In this document: positions 47,101-57,280 of the stretch, one piece after another
Layout of the letters: the number at the start of each line of letters is the position of its first letter
Position numbering within the stretch: the first letter of the stretch is position 1
Assembly (NCBI RefSeq): GCF_002109385.1
Contig: NZ_CP020814.1
Coordinates: 1,945,501 to 2,009,500, forward strand
DNA from: Halalkalibacter krulwichiae
GTDB taxonomy: Bacteria; Bacillota; Bacilli; Bacillales; Bacillaceae_D
Direction: 5' to 3'
DNA: 64,000 nt
Made by a program: the position numbers and the translations under genes
The notes under the pieces: generated by a model
The model's database searches: none
What the model was told of the DNA's origin: nothing
Seen by the model: only the letters and a program-made list of their open reading frames with translations

Positions 47101-47626
47101 TGATCCGATTGATCAAACAACTGAAATTGAAAGGTTCAGCTTTCCTAGACAAAGTCATAAGCCGTTTCTATGCTTAGCTGATTATGTGCGACCTGTTTCC
47201 AGCGGGGAAAAGGATTATGTTGGATTTTTATCTGTGACAGCAGGTCATGGTGTTAGAGAGCTTGCTGAACAAGCAAAACGAGATGGTGACTATTTATATA
47301 GTCATTTAATCCAAGCTGCTGCATTAGAAATAGCAGAAGGTTTTGCTGAGCGTGTGCATCAATTAATGAGAGATAAGATGGGTTTTCCAGACTCTGCTGA
47401 CATGACGATGGAAGACAGGTTCTCCGCTAAGTACCAAGGAGTTAGAGTTTCTTTTGGATATCCAGCATGTCCAAATCTTGAAGATCAAGAGAAGTTATTT
47501 AAATTACTAAAACCAGAAAAAATCGGTGTCAAATTAACGGAAGGTTTTATGATGGAGCCTGAGGCATCCGTAACTGCAATGGTATTTGCTCATCCTGAAG
47601 GACGCTATTTTAATGTGTTAGCATAA
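44180..47626 (+). CDS. metH: Cobalamin-dependent methionine synthase MetH
   Basis: Full-length, four-module enzyme of 1148 residues. In order: homocysteine domain (ILDGAMGTMLQQ, NCATGPE, GGCCGTTPDH), pterin domain (GERTNVIGSRKFKRLI, MIDSTDEKVIEKAL), the helical cap plus Rossmann B12 domain with the cobalt-ligand motif GDVHDIGKN near residue 722 and GLSGLLVKSAQQM, and the C-terminal AdoMet reactivation domain (RFSFPRQ, AEGFAERVHQ, RVSFGYPACPNLEDQ). It methylates homocysteine using methylcobalamin. As last gene of the S-box operon it complements the riboswitch-controlled metE. Confidence 0.97.
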   Translation: MSKSLFEQQLEKKILILDGAMGTMLQQANLTADDFGGEEFEGCNEHLNETAPHVIETIHRDYLAAGADIIETNTFGSTDIVLDDYDIGYKAEELSYQATAIARKVADEFSTPDWPRFVAGAMGPTTKSLSVTGGTTFEKLIESYHIQARGIIRGGADIMLLETSQDMRNVKAGYIGIERAFSELNVTLPIFVSGTIEPMGTTLAGQNIEAFYLSLEHMNPTVVGLNCATGPEFMRDHIRSLSELATTYVSCYPNAGLPDEEGHYHESPESLAIKLKAFAEKGWLNVVGGCCGTTPDHIRAMVEATRDFKPRQFNESHPHAVSGIEPLIYDDSMRPLFVGERTNVIGSRKFKRLIAEGKFEEASEIARAQVKRGAHVIDACLADPDREELEDMESFLKYVVNKVKVPLMIDSTDEKVIEKALTYSQGKAIINSINLEDGEERFEAVVPIIKQYGAAVVVGTIDETGMAVTAQKKVEVAIRSHDLLVHKYGLKSEDIIFDPLVFPVGTGDEQYIGSAEATVEGIKLIKEALPKCLTILGVSNVSFGLPPVGREVLNAVYLYHCTQAGLDYAIVNTEKLERYASISDEEKEMARKLLFETTDETLAEFTAFYRGKKAEKKVDNSNLTLEERLASYIVEGTKEGLIDDLNQALATYSDPLDIINGPLMTGMDEVGRLFNNNELIVAEVLQSAEVMKASVAHLEPHMEKKEDDNGKGKILLATVKGDVHDIGKNLVEIILSNNGFKIVNLGIKVTSHELIEAIKKENPDAVGLSGLLVKSAQQMVLTAQDLRQQQISIPILVGGAALTRKFTDTKIAAEYDGLVLYAKDAMNGLDIANRLAKPEERERLATELAEARAKKEAVRPAARKQIERTNEIGQSDVKRDGPIYKPEDMDTHILRDYKLSHLEPYINMQMLLGRHLGIQGKVSRLLEEKDPRTVDLKEKVDAFLTEAKKNQVIQAHGMYQFFPAQADGNDIIIYDPIDQTTEIERFSFPRQSHKPFLCLADYVRPVSSGEKDYVGFLSVTAGHGVRELAEQAKRDGDYLYSHLIQAAALEIAEGFAERVHQLMRDKMGFPDSADMTMEDRFSAKYQGVRVSFGYPACPNLEDQEKLFKLLKPEKIGVKLTEGFMMEPEASVTAMVFAHPEGRYFNVLA

Positions 47627-47643
47627 AATCATATGAATTTGAC

Positions 47644-47684
47644 GAATGCTCAAAAGGTCATATTTGACTTTTTGAGCATTTTTT
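47644..47684 (+). terminator. Terminator after metH
   Basis: AATGCTCAAAAGGTCA pairs with TTGACTTTTTGAGCATT with small irregularities and is followed by a T-run. Confidence 0.85.
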
Positions 47685-47840
47685 TATTTTTATAAAATTT
47701 AAGTCCAATCATGGTAAGGGGAACTTTTTTAACTAAAAATTGTATAAAAAGAGATTGCCAACAAACAATATCTATATAACTCATGACCAAAAAAAGGATG
47801 TGTCATGAAAAGATAACATGAACACAAGGAGGTCTACATC

Positions 47841-48935
<1,095 letters not shown>

Positions 48936-48952
48936 TCTTTGGAGGTGATAAT

Positions 48953-50304
48953 GTGGTACGAAATTTTGTGATTGGACTATTAGCTGTAGCCGTAGTTGCA
49001 ACAGGAATTTGGGGCTTTCAAGAACGAGAAGAGAAGCAAGTGCTTCGAGTAACAGCGGAAAATAATTACCAACGTGCTTTCCATGAGCTGGCCTATCATC
49101 TAGATTTAATTGAAGATCAATTGGGAGCGACACTTGCCATGAATTCGAGACGTCAATTAACACCAGCATTAGCAGATGTTTGGCGTGTAGTAAGTTTAGC
49201 TCAAGAAAATATAGGACAGCTTCCTCTAAGTAGTGTCGAACTTGGCAAAACAGAGGAGTTCCTATTTAAATTAGGGAGATTCAGTTATCGTACGTCGATT
49301 CGCGATCTAGAAAAGGAACCGTTGACAGATGAAGAATATGAAACATTAGAAAAGCTTTATGGTTATGCAAAAGAAATAAGGGAAGAAGTACGTGAGTCAC
49401 AGGCAATGATGATGCAAAATGGAGAAGAATGGGTAAACATTGATGCAGAGTTAGCTGCTTCAAAGGAACCTCTTGATAATATGATGGTTAATAACCTAGA
49501 GGTGATGAATAAGTCCGTTGATAGTTATAGTGAAACGGATTGGGGGCAGGATTAGCTGCAATCGATGACTTGAACGGGGAGTTGAAGAGGGCCTTGGATG
49601 GCGACCCTGTTTCAAAAGAAGAAGCGGAGAAGGTTGCTAGACAATATTTAGACGTCGGAAATCAAGCAAATGTTCATGTAGCGGAAACTGGAAACGGATT
49701 AGCCTATCCAGCATATACGGTTGTTGTAGATGATCCAGATCATGAAACAAATTACTATATGGATATAAGTGTGAACGGTGGAGAACCTATTTGGTTCCTT
49801 CAAGAAAGGCAAATAAATGAGCAAGAAATAAGCCTTTCTGATGCAGTAGAAAAGGCTGAGAAATACCTTAAGGAAATGGGCAAAGAGGATATGCAACTTG
49901 TTGATAGTAGACAATATGATTCTATTGCCTTGCTTGAGTTTGTTCATCTTGAAGACAATGTTCGCGTATATAATGATTTGATTTCACTAGAAGTAGCACT
50001 AGACGATGGTGATATATTAGGTTATGAAGCTAAAGCATATTTAATTAACCACAAAGAACGTGATATTCCTGATCCGAAATTGACGAGTGAAGAAGCTAGA
50101 GAACGCTTGAATACTCGTTTAGATGTAATGGAAGATCATCTAGCTGTAATTGAAAATGACTTGGGTCAAGAAGTATTATGTTATGAGTTCTATGGTGTCA
50201 TTGACAATGATACGTATAGAATTTTTATCAATGCTGAAGATGGTGAAGAGGAAAAAGTTGATCGCTTAAATACTTCTGAACCTGTTTATGATTTTACGAA
50301 TTAA
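48953..50304 (+). CDS. ypeB: Germination protein YpeB (frameshift)
   Basis: YpeB partners SleB in the spore. A GTG start after GGAGGTGAT opens an N-terminal membrane anchor (FVIGLLAVAVVATGIWGF), a helical domain, and three C-terminal PepSY-type repeats (VSKEEAEKVARQYL, ISLSDAVEKAEKYLKEMG, LTSEEARERLNTRL). The frame breaks after ETDWG at the GGGGG run 49542–49546; adding one G joins it to AGLAAIDDLNGEL and gives about 451 codons, the usual YpeB length. As written the protein would stop at 49555. Operon with sleB, spaced 17 bases. Confidence 0.9.
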
Positions 50305-50308
50305 ACAT

Positions 50309-50343
50309 AAAAAGAAGGAGCATATATGCTTCTTCTTTTTTTT
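50309..50343 (+). terminator. Terminator after ypeB
   Basis: AGAAGGAGCATATATGCTTCTTCT forms a hairpin with a long T-run (eight T). Confidence 0.85.
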
Positions 50344-50420
50344 CTGTAATCATGCGATAATAACCGTATAAAGTCATCTATGTTAGGTTGGTTATTACTT
50401 GATGAGGGGAGAAAGAAGTT

Positions 50421-51092
50421 TTGGTTAAGATTGGTTCTACCATCTTCTTAGAATTAGAGGAAACAAAAAACAATGTTAAGGTAACAAGGAGTTTTCGCTG
50501 CAGGTTTGTAGATATTGAAAGTAATAGGTTAATTATTGATTATCCTATAGACGAAGAAACGAATAAACCTAGTTATTTCTTCGATGGTACTGAATTTAGA
50601 GCTTGGTACATAGCTGAAGATGATGCGGTTTATTCATTTAACACAGAAATAGTTGGTAGAAGAAAAGGGCATATCCCTGTTTTATTATTAAAAGATCCAG
50701 GGAAAGAAAACTATATTCGAATTCAAAGAAGGAACCACGTTCGTGTGGAAACTGCGGTAGATGTAGCGCTACATCCGATTAATCAAGAATTCTCCCCTTT
50801 TACTAGTGCGACAATAGATATTAGTGGTGGCGGCTGTGCACTCATAATTCCTCAGGGGAATTCTTTGCCACAAAATGGAGAATTAACTATCTGGCTTATA
50901 TTACATTTGCAGTCGGGAGAAATTAGTTATGTAAAGGCACGCTGTCGTATTATAAGAATAGTTAAACCGAGAGAAGACGCTAGAGAAAGAGTTTCCTTAC
51001 AGTTTATCGAAATGGATAAACAAGACAGAGAAAAAATTATCCGTTTTTGTTTTGAACGGCAGTTGGCTATACGACGAAAACAAGAAGCTTAA
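50421..51092 (+). CDS. ypfA: PilZ-domain cyclic-di-GMP receptor YpfA
   Basis: Protein of 223 residues with an N-terminal YcgR-like domain (MVKIGSTIFLELEE) and a C-terminal PilZ domain. The c-di-GMP motifs are intact: RRNHVR (RxxxR) and DISGGG (the D/NxSxxG box). In B. subtilis YpfA inhibits motility through the flagellar motor when bound to c-di-GMP. The TTG start follows GAGGGGAGAAAG. It precedes cmk as in B. subtilis. Confidence 0.88.
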   Translation: MVKIGSTIFLELEETKNNVKVTRSFRCRFVDIESNRLIIDYPIDEETNKPSYFFDGTEFRAWYIAEDDAVYSFNTEIVGRRKGHIPVLLLKDPGKENYIRIQRRNHVRVETAVDVALHPINQEFSPFTSATIDISGGGCALIIPQGNSLPQNGELTIWLILHLQSGEISYVKARCRIIRIVKPREDARERVSLQFIEMDKQDREKIIRFCFERQLAIRRKQEA

Positions 51093-51233
51093 ATTCGGAA
51101 ATGTCTGAAATATTGTGTGTCTTTCGTTAGACCGGCAAGTCATAGTATGATAAGATGATGATGAGAACAATTGGCTAAGTGTCTAAATGAAAACACTTTC
51201 AAATGTTCGGATGGTTATGAGGTGTAGAAGGAA

Positions 51234-51908
51234 ATGAACAAACAGATGAATATTGCCATTGATGGTCCTGCAGGCGCAGGAAAAAGTACTGTAGCAAAGT
51301 TAGTTGCTGAACGATTATCGTTTCTTTATATTGATACAGGTGCGATGTATCGTGCATTAACATATGCTGCTCTTGAAGAAGGTGTTGACCTTAAAGACGG
51401 ACAATCCTTACATAAGTTATTAAGTAAAATAACAATTTCATTGAACCATGAGGAAAGTAGAATAACTGTTCTTGTTAATCAGAAAGACGTGACAGAAGAA
51501 ATTCGATCAAAAGAAGTGACATCGAATGTTTCGCTAGTTTCTAGCCATGAACAAGTTAGGGTTGAAATGGTCGAAAGGCAGAGGGAATTAGCCAAAAGTG
51601 GAAATTCAGTTTTAGATGGAAGAGATATTGGTACTTTTGTATTGCCAAATGCTCAGCTAAAGGTCTTTTTAACTGCTTCGGTTGAGGAACGTGCCAGACG
51701 TCGATTTGAAGAACATGAAGCTAAAGGAATAGCTTCAGATTTCGAACAATTAAAAAAGGAAATTGCGAAACGAGATGAGCTGGATTCAACACGTGACTTT
51801 GCTCCTTTAAAAAAAGCAATTGACGCTGTGGAAATTGAATCCACTAAGATGTCTATTCATGAAGTTGCTGAAAAAATTATTAAATTAGCAAAGGAGAGAA
51901 CAGTGTAA
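51234..51908 (+). CDS. cmk: Cytidylate kinase Cmk
   Basis: Nucleoside monophosphate kinase of 224 residues that phosphorylates CMP and dCMP. P-loop IDGPAGAGKSTVAKLVAE, substrate site IDTGAMYRALTY, the GRDIGTFVLP motif and the lid RRFEEH are present. GAAGG lies before the ATG. plsC begins one base after its stop. Confidence 0.96.
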   Translation: MNKQMNIAIDGPAGAGKSTVAKLVAERLSFLYIDTGAMYRALTYAALEEGVDLKDGQSLHKLLSKITISLNHEESRITVLVNQKDVTEEIRSKEVTSNVSLVSSHEQVRVEMVERQRELAKSGNSVLDGRDIGTFVLPNAQLKVFLTASVEERARRRFEEHEAKGIASDFEQLKKEIAKRDELDSTRDFAPLKKAIDAVEIESTKMSIHEVAEKIIKLAKERTV

Positions 51909-52493
51909 ATGGGAATCTATCAATTTGGTCAAGCCGTTTCGAGAATGGTTCTCTCGTCATCCTATAAAGTTGAGATCATTGGAGAAGAGAATATACCGAA
52001 AGATGGTCCTGTTTTACTTTGTTGTAATCATATTCATAATTTTGATCCTCCTTTGTTAGGGGCTTATATTAAAAGACCGATAAGTTATATGGCGAAGCAA
52101 GAGTTATTTGAGCAACCGATTTTAAAGCAACTTCTACCTCGGTTAGGAGCTTTTCCAGTTCGCAGAGGGATGAGTGATAAGCAAGCACTTCGGACAGCAT
52201 TGAAATTATTAAAGGAAGGGAAAATGCTTGGCCTTTTTCCTGAAGGAACGAGAAGTAGAGATGGTCAGTTAGGGAAAGGATTATCTGGGGCAGGTTTTTT
52301 TGCTTTAAGGACAGATGCTGTTGTTATTCCTTGTGCCATTATTGGACCTTATAAGCGATTCAAGTCATTAAAAATGGTTTATGGGAAACCAATCGACTTT
52401 TCACAACTTAGAAGTGAAAAAGTTTCAGCTGAAGAAGCAACTGAAGTTATCATGAACCAAATTAAAGAATTACTTGAGGAGCATTCTAATTAA
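51909..52493 (+). CDS. plsC: 1-acyl-sn-glycerol-3-phosphate acyltransferase PlsC
   Basis: Lysophosphatidic acid acyltransferase of 194 residues in the membrane-phospholipid pathway. The catalytic NHxxxxD motif is NHIHNFDPP, with FPVRRGMSD, the LFPEGTRSRDG substrate motif and VIPCAIIG. It abuts cmk, so translation is probably coupled. plsY and gpsA of the same pathway lie 5 kb downstream. Confidence 0.93.
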   Translation: MGIYQFGQAVSRMVLSSSYKVEIIGEENIPKDGPVLLCCNHIHNFDPPLLGAYIKRPISYMAKQELFEQPILKQLLPRLGAFPVRRGMSDKQALRTALKLLKEGKMLGLFPEGTRSRDGQLGKGLSGAGFFALRTDAVVIPCAIIGPYKRFKSLKMVYGKPIDFSQLRSEKVSAEEATEVIMNQIKELLEEHSN

Positions 52494-52591
52494 AATCTTA
52501 GTAATAAAGTTTTCTTTCGCATATTGTGAAAGATCGTTAAAATAATAGTGAGTTACCGCAAGGAGCGGATTGAAGGAGGAGGCAAAAGTCA

Positions 52592-53746
52592 ATGGTCGAA
52601 GAAATGAACAATGAAGTTACAAAAATGAAATCCTTTGCTGTAGGGGAAATTGTTACAGGTAAGGTAACAAAAGTTGAAGACAAACAAGCATTTGTGGATG
52701 TGGGATTTAAAGTAGATGGTATTGTTCCTATTAGTGAGCTTTCGAGTCTGCACGTTGAAAAAGTAAGTGACGTTCTTTCGGTTGACGATGAGCTCGAATT
52801 AAAAGTTCTAAAATCAGAGGACGATGAGCTAATCCTTTCAAAGCGGGCAGTACAAGCAGAGAAAGCATGGGACGAACTTCAAAAAGCGTTTGAATCAGGA
52901 GACATTCTAGAAGCTGAAGTGGCTGATGTTGTAAAAGGCGGTTTAGTTGTAGATGTAGGAGTTAGAGGATTTATTCCAGCATCTTTAGTTGAGCGTCATT
53001 TCGTTGAAGATTTCTCTGACTACAAAGGTAAAACACTCCGTTTAAAAGTGACAGAAATAGATAAAGCCAATAATAAGTTAATTCTTTCTCAGCGAGCTGT
53101 CCTTGATCAAGAAGTTGAAAATAAGAAGAAATCAGTTTTGAAATCTTTAAAAGCCGGTGATGTGGTTGAGGGGAAAGTTCAAAGGCTTACTGATTTTGGA
53201 GCATTTATTGATGTCGGAGGTGTAGATGGATTAGTACATATCTCTCAACTTGCCCATCATCGTGTGGAAAAAACATCCGATGTTGTCAAGGAAGGGGATA
53301 CCGTTAAAGTGAAAGTACTATCTGTAGACCAAGATAGTGAACGTGTGTCATTATCTATAAAAGATACACAGCCGGGTCCTTGGGAACTTTTTACAAATCA
53401 AGTATCTGCAGGGGATGTCTTAGAAGGTACAGTAAGAAGGTTAGTTTCGTTTGGGGCATTTGTTGAACTTGCACCTGGAGTTGAGGGGTTAGTGCATATC
53501 TCTCAAATCGCGAACCGTCATATTGGAACGCCTTCTGAAGTGCTGACTGAAGGGGAAAAAGTTCAAGTGAAAGTGCTAGATGTGAATCTAGAAGAAAAGC
53601 GTGTTTCATTAAGTATTCGTGAATTAATTGAAGAAGAAACGGTTGATGAAGATTACAAAGCTTACGAGGCTTCTAAAGAGGAAGAACAAGGCGGTTTTTC
53701 TCTTGGTGATATGATTGGAGATCAATTAAAGAAATATAAAAGCTAA
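52592..53746 (+). CDS. ypfD: S1-domain protein YpfD (ribosomal protein S1 homologue)
   Basis: RNA-binding protein of 384 residues with four S1 repeats (about residues 15–85, 100–170, 188–258, 273–343), seen as VGEIVTGKVTKVEDKQAFVD, LEAEVADVVKGGLVVDVG, VVEGKVQRLTDFGAFIDVGG and LEGTVRRLVSFGAFVELAPG. It is the short Firmicute form of S1 and ends with an acidic tail. GGAGGAGGC precedes the ATG. It is adjacent to cmk–plsC as is common for S1 genes. Confidence 0.93.
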   Translation: MVEEMNNEVTKMKSFAVGEIVTGKVTKVEDKQAFVDVGFKVDGIVPISELSSLHVEKVSDVLSVDDELELKVLKSEDDELILSKRAVQAEKAWDELQKAFESGDILEAEVADVVKGGLVVDVGVRGFIPASLVERHFVEDFSDYKGKTLRLKVTEIDKANNKLILSQRAVLDQEVENKKKSVLKSLKAGDVVEGKVQRLTDFGAFIDVGGVDGLVHISQLAHHRVEKTSDVVKEGDTVKVKVLSVDQDSERVSLSIKDTQPGPWELFTNQVSAGDVLEGTVRRLVSFGAFVELAPGVEGLVHISQIANRHIGTPSEVLTEGEKVQVKVLDVNLEEKRVSLSIRELIEEETVDEDYKAYEASKEEEQGGFSLGDMIGDQLKKYKS

Positions 53747-53767
53747 CAAAAGGTGATGTGATGAGAC

Positions 53768-54817
53768 GTGAGTAGATCAGCTCGGAAGGTAGACCACATA
53801 AACCATGCATTATTAACCGGTCAAGCCCTATCACATGGATTTGAGGATGTTAAATTTGTTCATAATAGCATTCCTGAAATAAATGTAGATGAAATAAACC
53901 TCTCATCAAAAATCGGCGAACTTACTCTAAGTTCGCCGATTTTCATCAATGCGATGACTGGTGGCGGTGGGAAAGAAACGACAAAGATCAATCAACAACT
54001 TGCTGAAGTGGCTGCTGAAACGGATATTGCTATGGCTGTGGGGTCACAAATGGCCGCTATTAAAGATAAAGAGCAGCAACCGAGCTATACAATTGTTCGC
54101 AAAGTTAACCCTAAAGGAATGGTAATTGCGAATTTAGGTAGTGAAGCAAGTATTGACCAGGCAAGACAAGCTGTTGAAATGCTTGAAGCAAACGCATTTC
54201 AACTTCATGTAAATGTCATACAAGAGCTTGTTATGCCAGAGGGTGACAGGAATTATGCTGGGACGTTCAAAAGAATAGAAGAACTTGTTCACAAATTGGA
54301 AGTACCTGTAATCGTCAAAGAAGTAGGATTTGGAATGAGTCAAGAAACGATAAAGAGGTTGGCCGCCATTGGAGTTGAAATGGTCGATATAGGCGGTTTT
54401 GGTGGTACGAACTTTTCTAAAATTGAAAATAAACGCAGAGACCGTCAATTAAGATTCTTTGATAATTGGGGAATACCAACAACAGCTTCTTTATTAGAAG
54501 TGCATCATGCTAACACATGTATTGATGTTTTAGCATCAGGAGGAATGCAAACAGCGTTAGACCTTGCGAAAAGCCTAGCTTTAGGAGCAAGAGCTGGCGG
54601 CTTTGCAGGTTACTTTTTGAAAATATTGAAAGAAGACGGTCAAGAGGCATTAATAAATGAAATAACAGACTTGAAAGAAGACCTGACAATGATTTTAACG
54701 GCCCTTGACGTTAAAAGCCCACATGATTTAACAAAGGTACCATTAGTTTTTTCAGGAGAAACCTATCAATGGGCTTGTCAACGTGGGATCGATATTCAGA
54801 GTATAAGTACACGGTAA
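53768..54817 (+). CDS. fni: Type 2 isopentenyl-diphosphate isomerase Fni
   Basis: FMN-dependent IDI-2 of 349 residues, interconverting IPP and DMAPP for isoprenoid synthesis. It carries RSARKVDHINHAL, the FMN site INAMTGGGGKETTKIN, MAVGSQMAA, VIVKEVGFGMS and VDIGGFGGTNFSKIEN. GTG 53768 gives exactly the family N-terminus although the ribosome site (AAAGGTGATG) is somewhat distant. It links to hepS in the window, which uses the same precursors. Confidence 0.94.
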   Translation: MSRSARKVDHINHALLTGQALSHGFEDVKFVHNSIPEINVDEINLSSKIGELTLSSPIFINAMTGGGGKETTKINQQLAEVAAETDIAMAVGSQMAAIKDKEQQPSYTIVRKVNPKGMVIANLGSEASIDQARQAVEMLEANAFQLHVNVIQELVMPEGDRNYAGTFKRIEELVHKLEVPVIVKEVGFGMSQETIKRLAAIGVEMVDIGGFGGTNFSKIENKRRDRQLRFFDNWGIPTTASLLEVHHANTCIDVLASGGMQTALDLAKSLALGARAGGFAGYFLKILKEDGQEALINEITDLKEDLTMILTALDVKSPHDLTKVPLVFSGETYQWACQRGIDIQSISTR

Positions 54818-54857
54818 GAAAGTTGAGTTGTTTCATTTTAGTAAATGAATAGTGGGG

Positions 54858-54904
54858 GAAAATCGCATTTTATTCAATTGATGAATAGGATGCGATTTTT
54901 TCCG
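54858..54904 (+). terminator. Terminator between fni and ypzI
   Basis: AAAATCGCAT / ATGCGATTTTTT stem around a 21-base loop; T-runs on both strands suit the two convergent genes. Confidence 0.8.
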
Positions 54905-54966
54905 TTACGACTAAAAAGTTTGTGGAGCTTTAAACAACGTATTGTCAAAAAATCATATATTTTATA

Positions 54967-55101
54967 TTATCGTTTTTGTTGTCGTCTAGCTTCTTCTGGA
55001 CTTTGTAGCTTTGCAGCGCCAGCGTATTCTAAACTCTGATCGCGATCAGATTCAACGTGTCCAGACTTTCTTAGTTTGCTTTCTTGTCTATCTTTTCCCA
55101 T
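54967..55101 (-). CDS. ypzI: YpzI-family small protein of 44 residues
   Basis: A short minus-strand frame begins MGKDRQESKLRKSGHVESDR and is highly charged, matching the YpzI family found between fni and yphA in Bacillus. A consensus AAAGGAGG sits 7 bases before the ATG. The function is unknown; the family is typical of spore-formers. The longer plus-strand frame across the same bases is spurious. Confidence 0.85.
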   Translation of the reverse strand: MGKDRQESKLRKSGHVESDRDQSLEYAGAAKLQSPEEARRQQKR

Positions 55102-55223
55102 TATTTCTACCTCCTTTGATATTCTGAAGTCCATTTTAATGTTCCTAGAAAGTTGCTTTCTTATGTATTTTATGGTTAGAACATTTAACCTTCGTCGATA
55201 CTTATAAGGAAGGAGGTGGAAGA

Positions 55224-55838
55224 ATGGAAGGGATTTTTGTTTATTGGATTGGTTGGAGTTTCTGGGTAGTGGTAAGTTTCTTTTGGGCGAAGTCGAGTAA
55301 AAGATTTTTTGCTGCGTTATCCATTCTTATTATGTTAATCATTCTCCCGCTCTCAATAAATATAGGTCATTTGGAAATAAGTATTGCTTTTATTCTTTTT
55401 TCTATTTATTTATGTTCACAAATTAAATTGTATAAAAAGATGCAACTCATTCGGTTATTTATTATTTCTACAACGATAGCAGGTGCCTATGGCGGCTTTC
55501 AAATGATTTTAATTTATGATCCAGTGATTGAGTATATAGATAGCAGATGGATGTCAGCGTCTTTAATAGGAATGATTGCATTTATATTGTCGCATTCTAT
55601 AAAAGACCGTTTTATAACTTCTTTGTTTGGGTTAGTCCAAGGGGAATTATTAACCAAATTGGTTCTCAAACGCAATATATATATTCATCAAGAAATAGGG
55701 AGTCTATATGTGTTTGATGTAATCGCCATTCTATCTTTATTCTTTTCTGTCATTTGGCTACTTCTAAAAGTCTCAACATGGGCTTCGAGATTATTTATGA
55801 CAGAACAAAAGACTCATACACTTAAAAGAAGTTCTTGA
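55224..55838 (+). CDS. yphA: YphA-family membrane protein
   Basis: Protein of 204 residues with about six hydrophobic helices (IFVYWIGWSFWVVVSFFWA, FFAALSILIMLIILPLSI, LIRLFIISTTIAGAYGGF and others), no enzyme motif. Size, topology and position upstream of der match YphA of B. subtilis. AAGGAGGTGG precedes the ATG. Confidence 0.8.
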   Translation: MEGIFVYWIGWSFWVVVSFFWAKSSKRFFAALSILIMLIILPLSINIGHLEISIAFILFSIYLCSQIKLYKKMQLIRLFIISTTIAGAYGGFQMILIYDPVIEYIDSRWMSASLIGMIAFILSHSIKDRFITSLFGLVQGELLTKLVLKRNIYIHQEIGSLYVFDVIAILSLFFSVIWLLLKVSTWASRLFMTEQKTHTLKRSS

Positions 55839-55952
55839 AAAGGATGATTGACCTGCGAGAATATGTCGACAAGTGAAAGGAAATCAAGTAAGATAAAAAA
55901 GTTACAATAAAATTTGGATGTTTTTACATATGAAAAGAAAGGTTGTGACGTG

Positions 55953-57266
55953 ATGACAAAGCCAGTTGTTGCGATAGTCGGACGTCCTAATGTAGGGAAG
56001 TCAACAATTTTCAATCGGATAGTAGGAGAACGAGTCGCGATTGTCGAAGATATGCCAGGGGTTACTCGTGATCGTATTTATAGTAAAGGTGAATGGTTAA
56101 ATCGTGAATTTAATCTAATTGACACTGGTGGGATTGAATTAGGAGATGAGCCGCTTTTAATTCAGATGAGAGCACAAGCGGAACTAGCAATAAAAGAAGC
56201 TGATGTGATTATATTCATTGTTAATGGAAGAGAAGGGATTACAAGTGCTGACCAAGAGGTTGCAAAAATCTTATTCCGTTCTGACAAACCTGTCGTACTA
56301 GGAGTAAATAAAATTGACAATCCGGAAATGCAAGAGCAATTGTATGAATTTTATTCATTAGGGATGGATACGCCTTATCCAATTTCAGGCTCCCACGGCC
56401 TAGGACTAGGTGATTTACTTGATGAGGTTATCAAGCATTTTCCTGATCTTGAGGAAGACCCTTATGATGAAGACACAATTCGAATTTCATTGATTGGTCG
56501 CCCAAATGTCGGGAAATCGTCACTAGTAAACGCGATGTTAGGAGAAGACCGGGTTATTGTAAGTAATATTCCGGGAACTACGAGAGATGCTATTGATACT
56601 CCGTTTTCTCGAGATGGACAAGACTATGTTTTAATTGATACGGCAGGAATGAGGAAGCGTGGTAAAGTCTACGAAGCCACAGAGAAATATAGTGTTCTTC
56701 GATCGCTAAAAGCAATAGAACGATCAAATGTCGTATTAGTAGTAATTAATGCGGAAGAAGGATTAATTGAACAAGATAAAAAAATTGCTGGTTATGCACA
56801 CGAAGCGGGACGAGCGGTAGTAATCGTTGTTAATAAATGGGATGCTGTTGAGAAAGACGATAAAACAATGAAGAATTTCGAAACAAAGCTACGAGAAGAA
56901 TTACTTTTTTTAACATATGCACCTATTTTATTTGTATCAGCGAAAACAAAACAGCGTTTACAGCATGTATTGCCTATGGTGAAAAAAGTATCAGAGAACC
57001 ATCATTTACGTGTTCAAACTAATATTTTAAACGATATGATCATGGATGCTGTAGCGATGAATCCGACACCGACAGATAAAGGAAAACGCTTGAAAATCAA
57101 TTACGTGACACAAGTGGCAGTTGAGCCTCCTACATTTGTTTTCTTTGTTAATGAACCAGAATTAATGCATTTTTCATACGAGCGCTTTTTAGAAAATCGA
57201 TTGCGTGCAACCTTTGAGTTTGAAGGAACACCAATTAAAATTTTTGCTAGAAAGAAAAATGTATAA
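55953..57266 (+). CDS. der: Ribosome-assembly GTPase Der (EngA)
   Basis: Double GTPase of 437 residues needed for 50S subunit assembly. The first G domain has [18 protein letters not shown] and NKID; the second has [26 protein letters not shown] and NKWD; a KH-like domain ends the protein ([20 protein letters not shown]). ATG 55953 is chosen because [13 protein letters not shown] is the family N-terminus. plsY follows after 14 bases. Confidence 0.97.
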   Translation: MTKPVVAIVGRPNVGKSTIFNRIVGERVAIVEDMPGVTRDRIYSKGEWLNREFNLIDTGGIELGDEPLLIQMRAQAELAIKEADVIIFIVNGREGITSADQEVAKILFRSDKPVVLGVNKIDNPEMQEQLYEFYSLGMDTPYPISGSHGLGLGDLLDEVIKHFPDLEEDPYDEDTIRISLIGRPNVGKSSLVNAMLGEDRVIVSNIPGTTRDAIDTPFSRDGQDYVLIDTAGMRKRGKVYEATEKYSVLRSLKAIERSNVVLVVINAEEGLIEQDKKIAGYAHEAGRAVVIVVNKWDAVEKDDKTMKNFETKLREELLFLTYAPILFVSAKTKQRLQHVLPMVKKVSENHHLRVQTNILNDMIMDAVAMNPTPTDKGKRLKINYVTQVAVEPPTFVFFVNEPELMHFSYERFLENRLRATFEFEGTPIKIFARKKNV

Positions 57267-57280
57267 AGGGAGAGAGTGAA

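Noticed and set aside
47730..47800. Sigma-G promoter before sleB
   Set aside because: TGTATA followed by CAATATCTA was considered, but the spacing (19 bases) and the -10 match are poor, so no call was made.
54845..55039. Plus-strand frame of 64 codons after fni
   Set aside because: It spans the fni terminator and runs antisense to ypzI, which has a consensus ribosome site and a recognisable family sequence.
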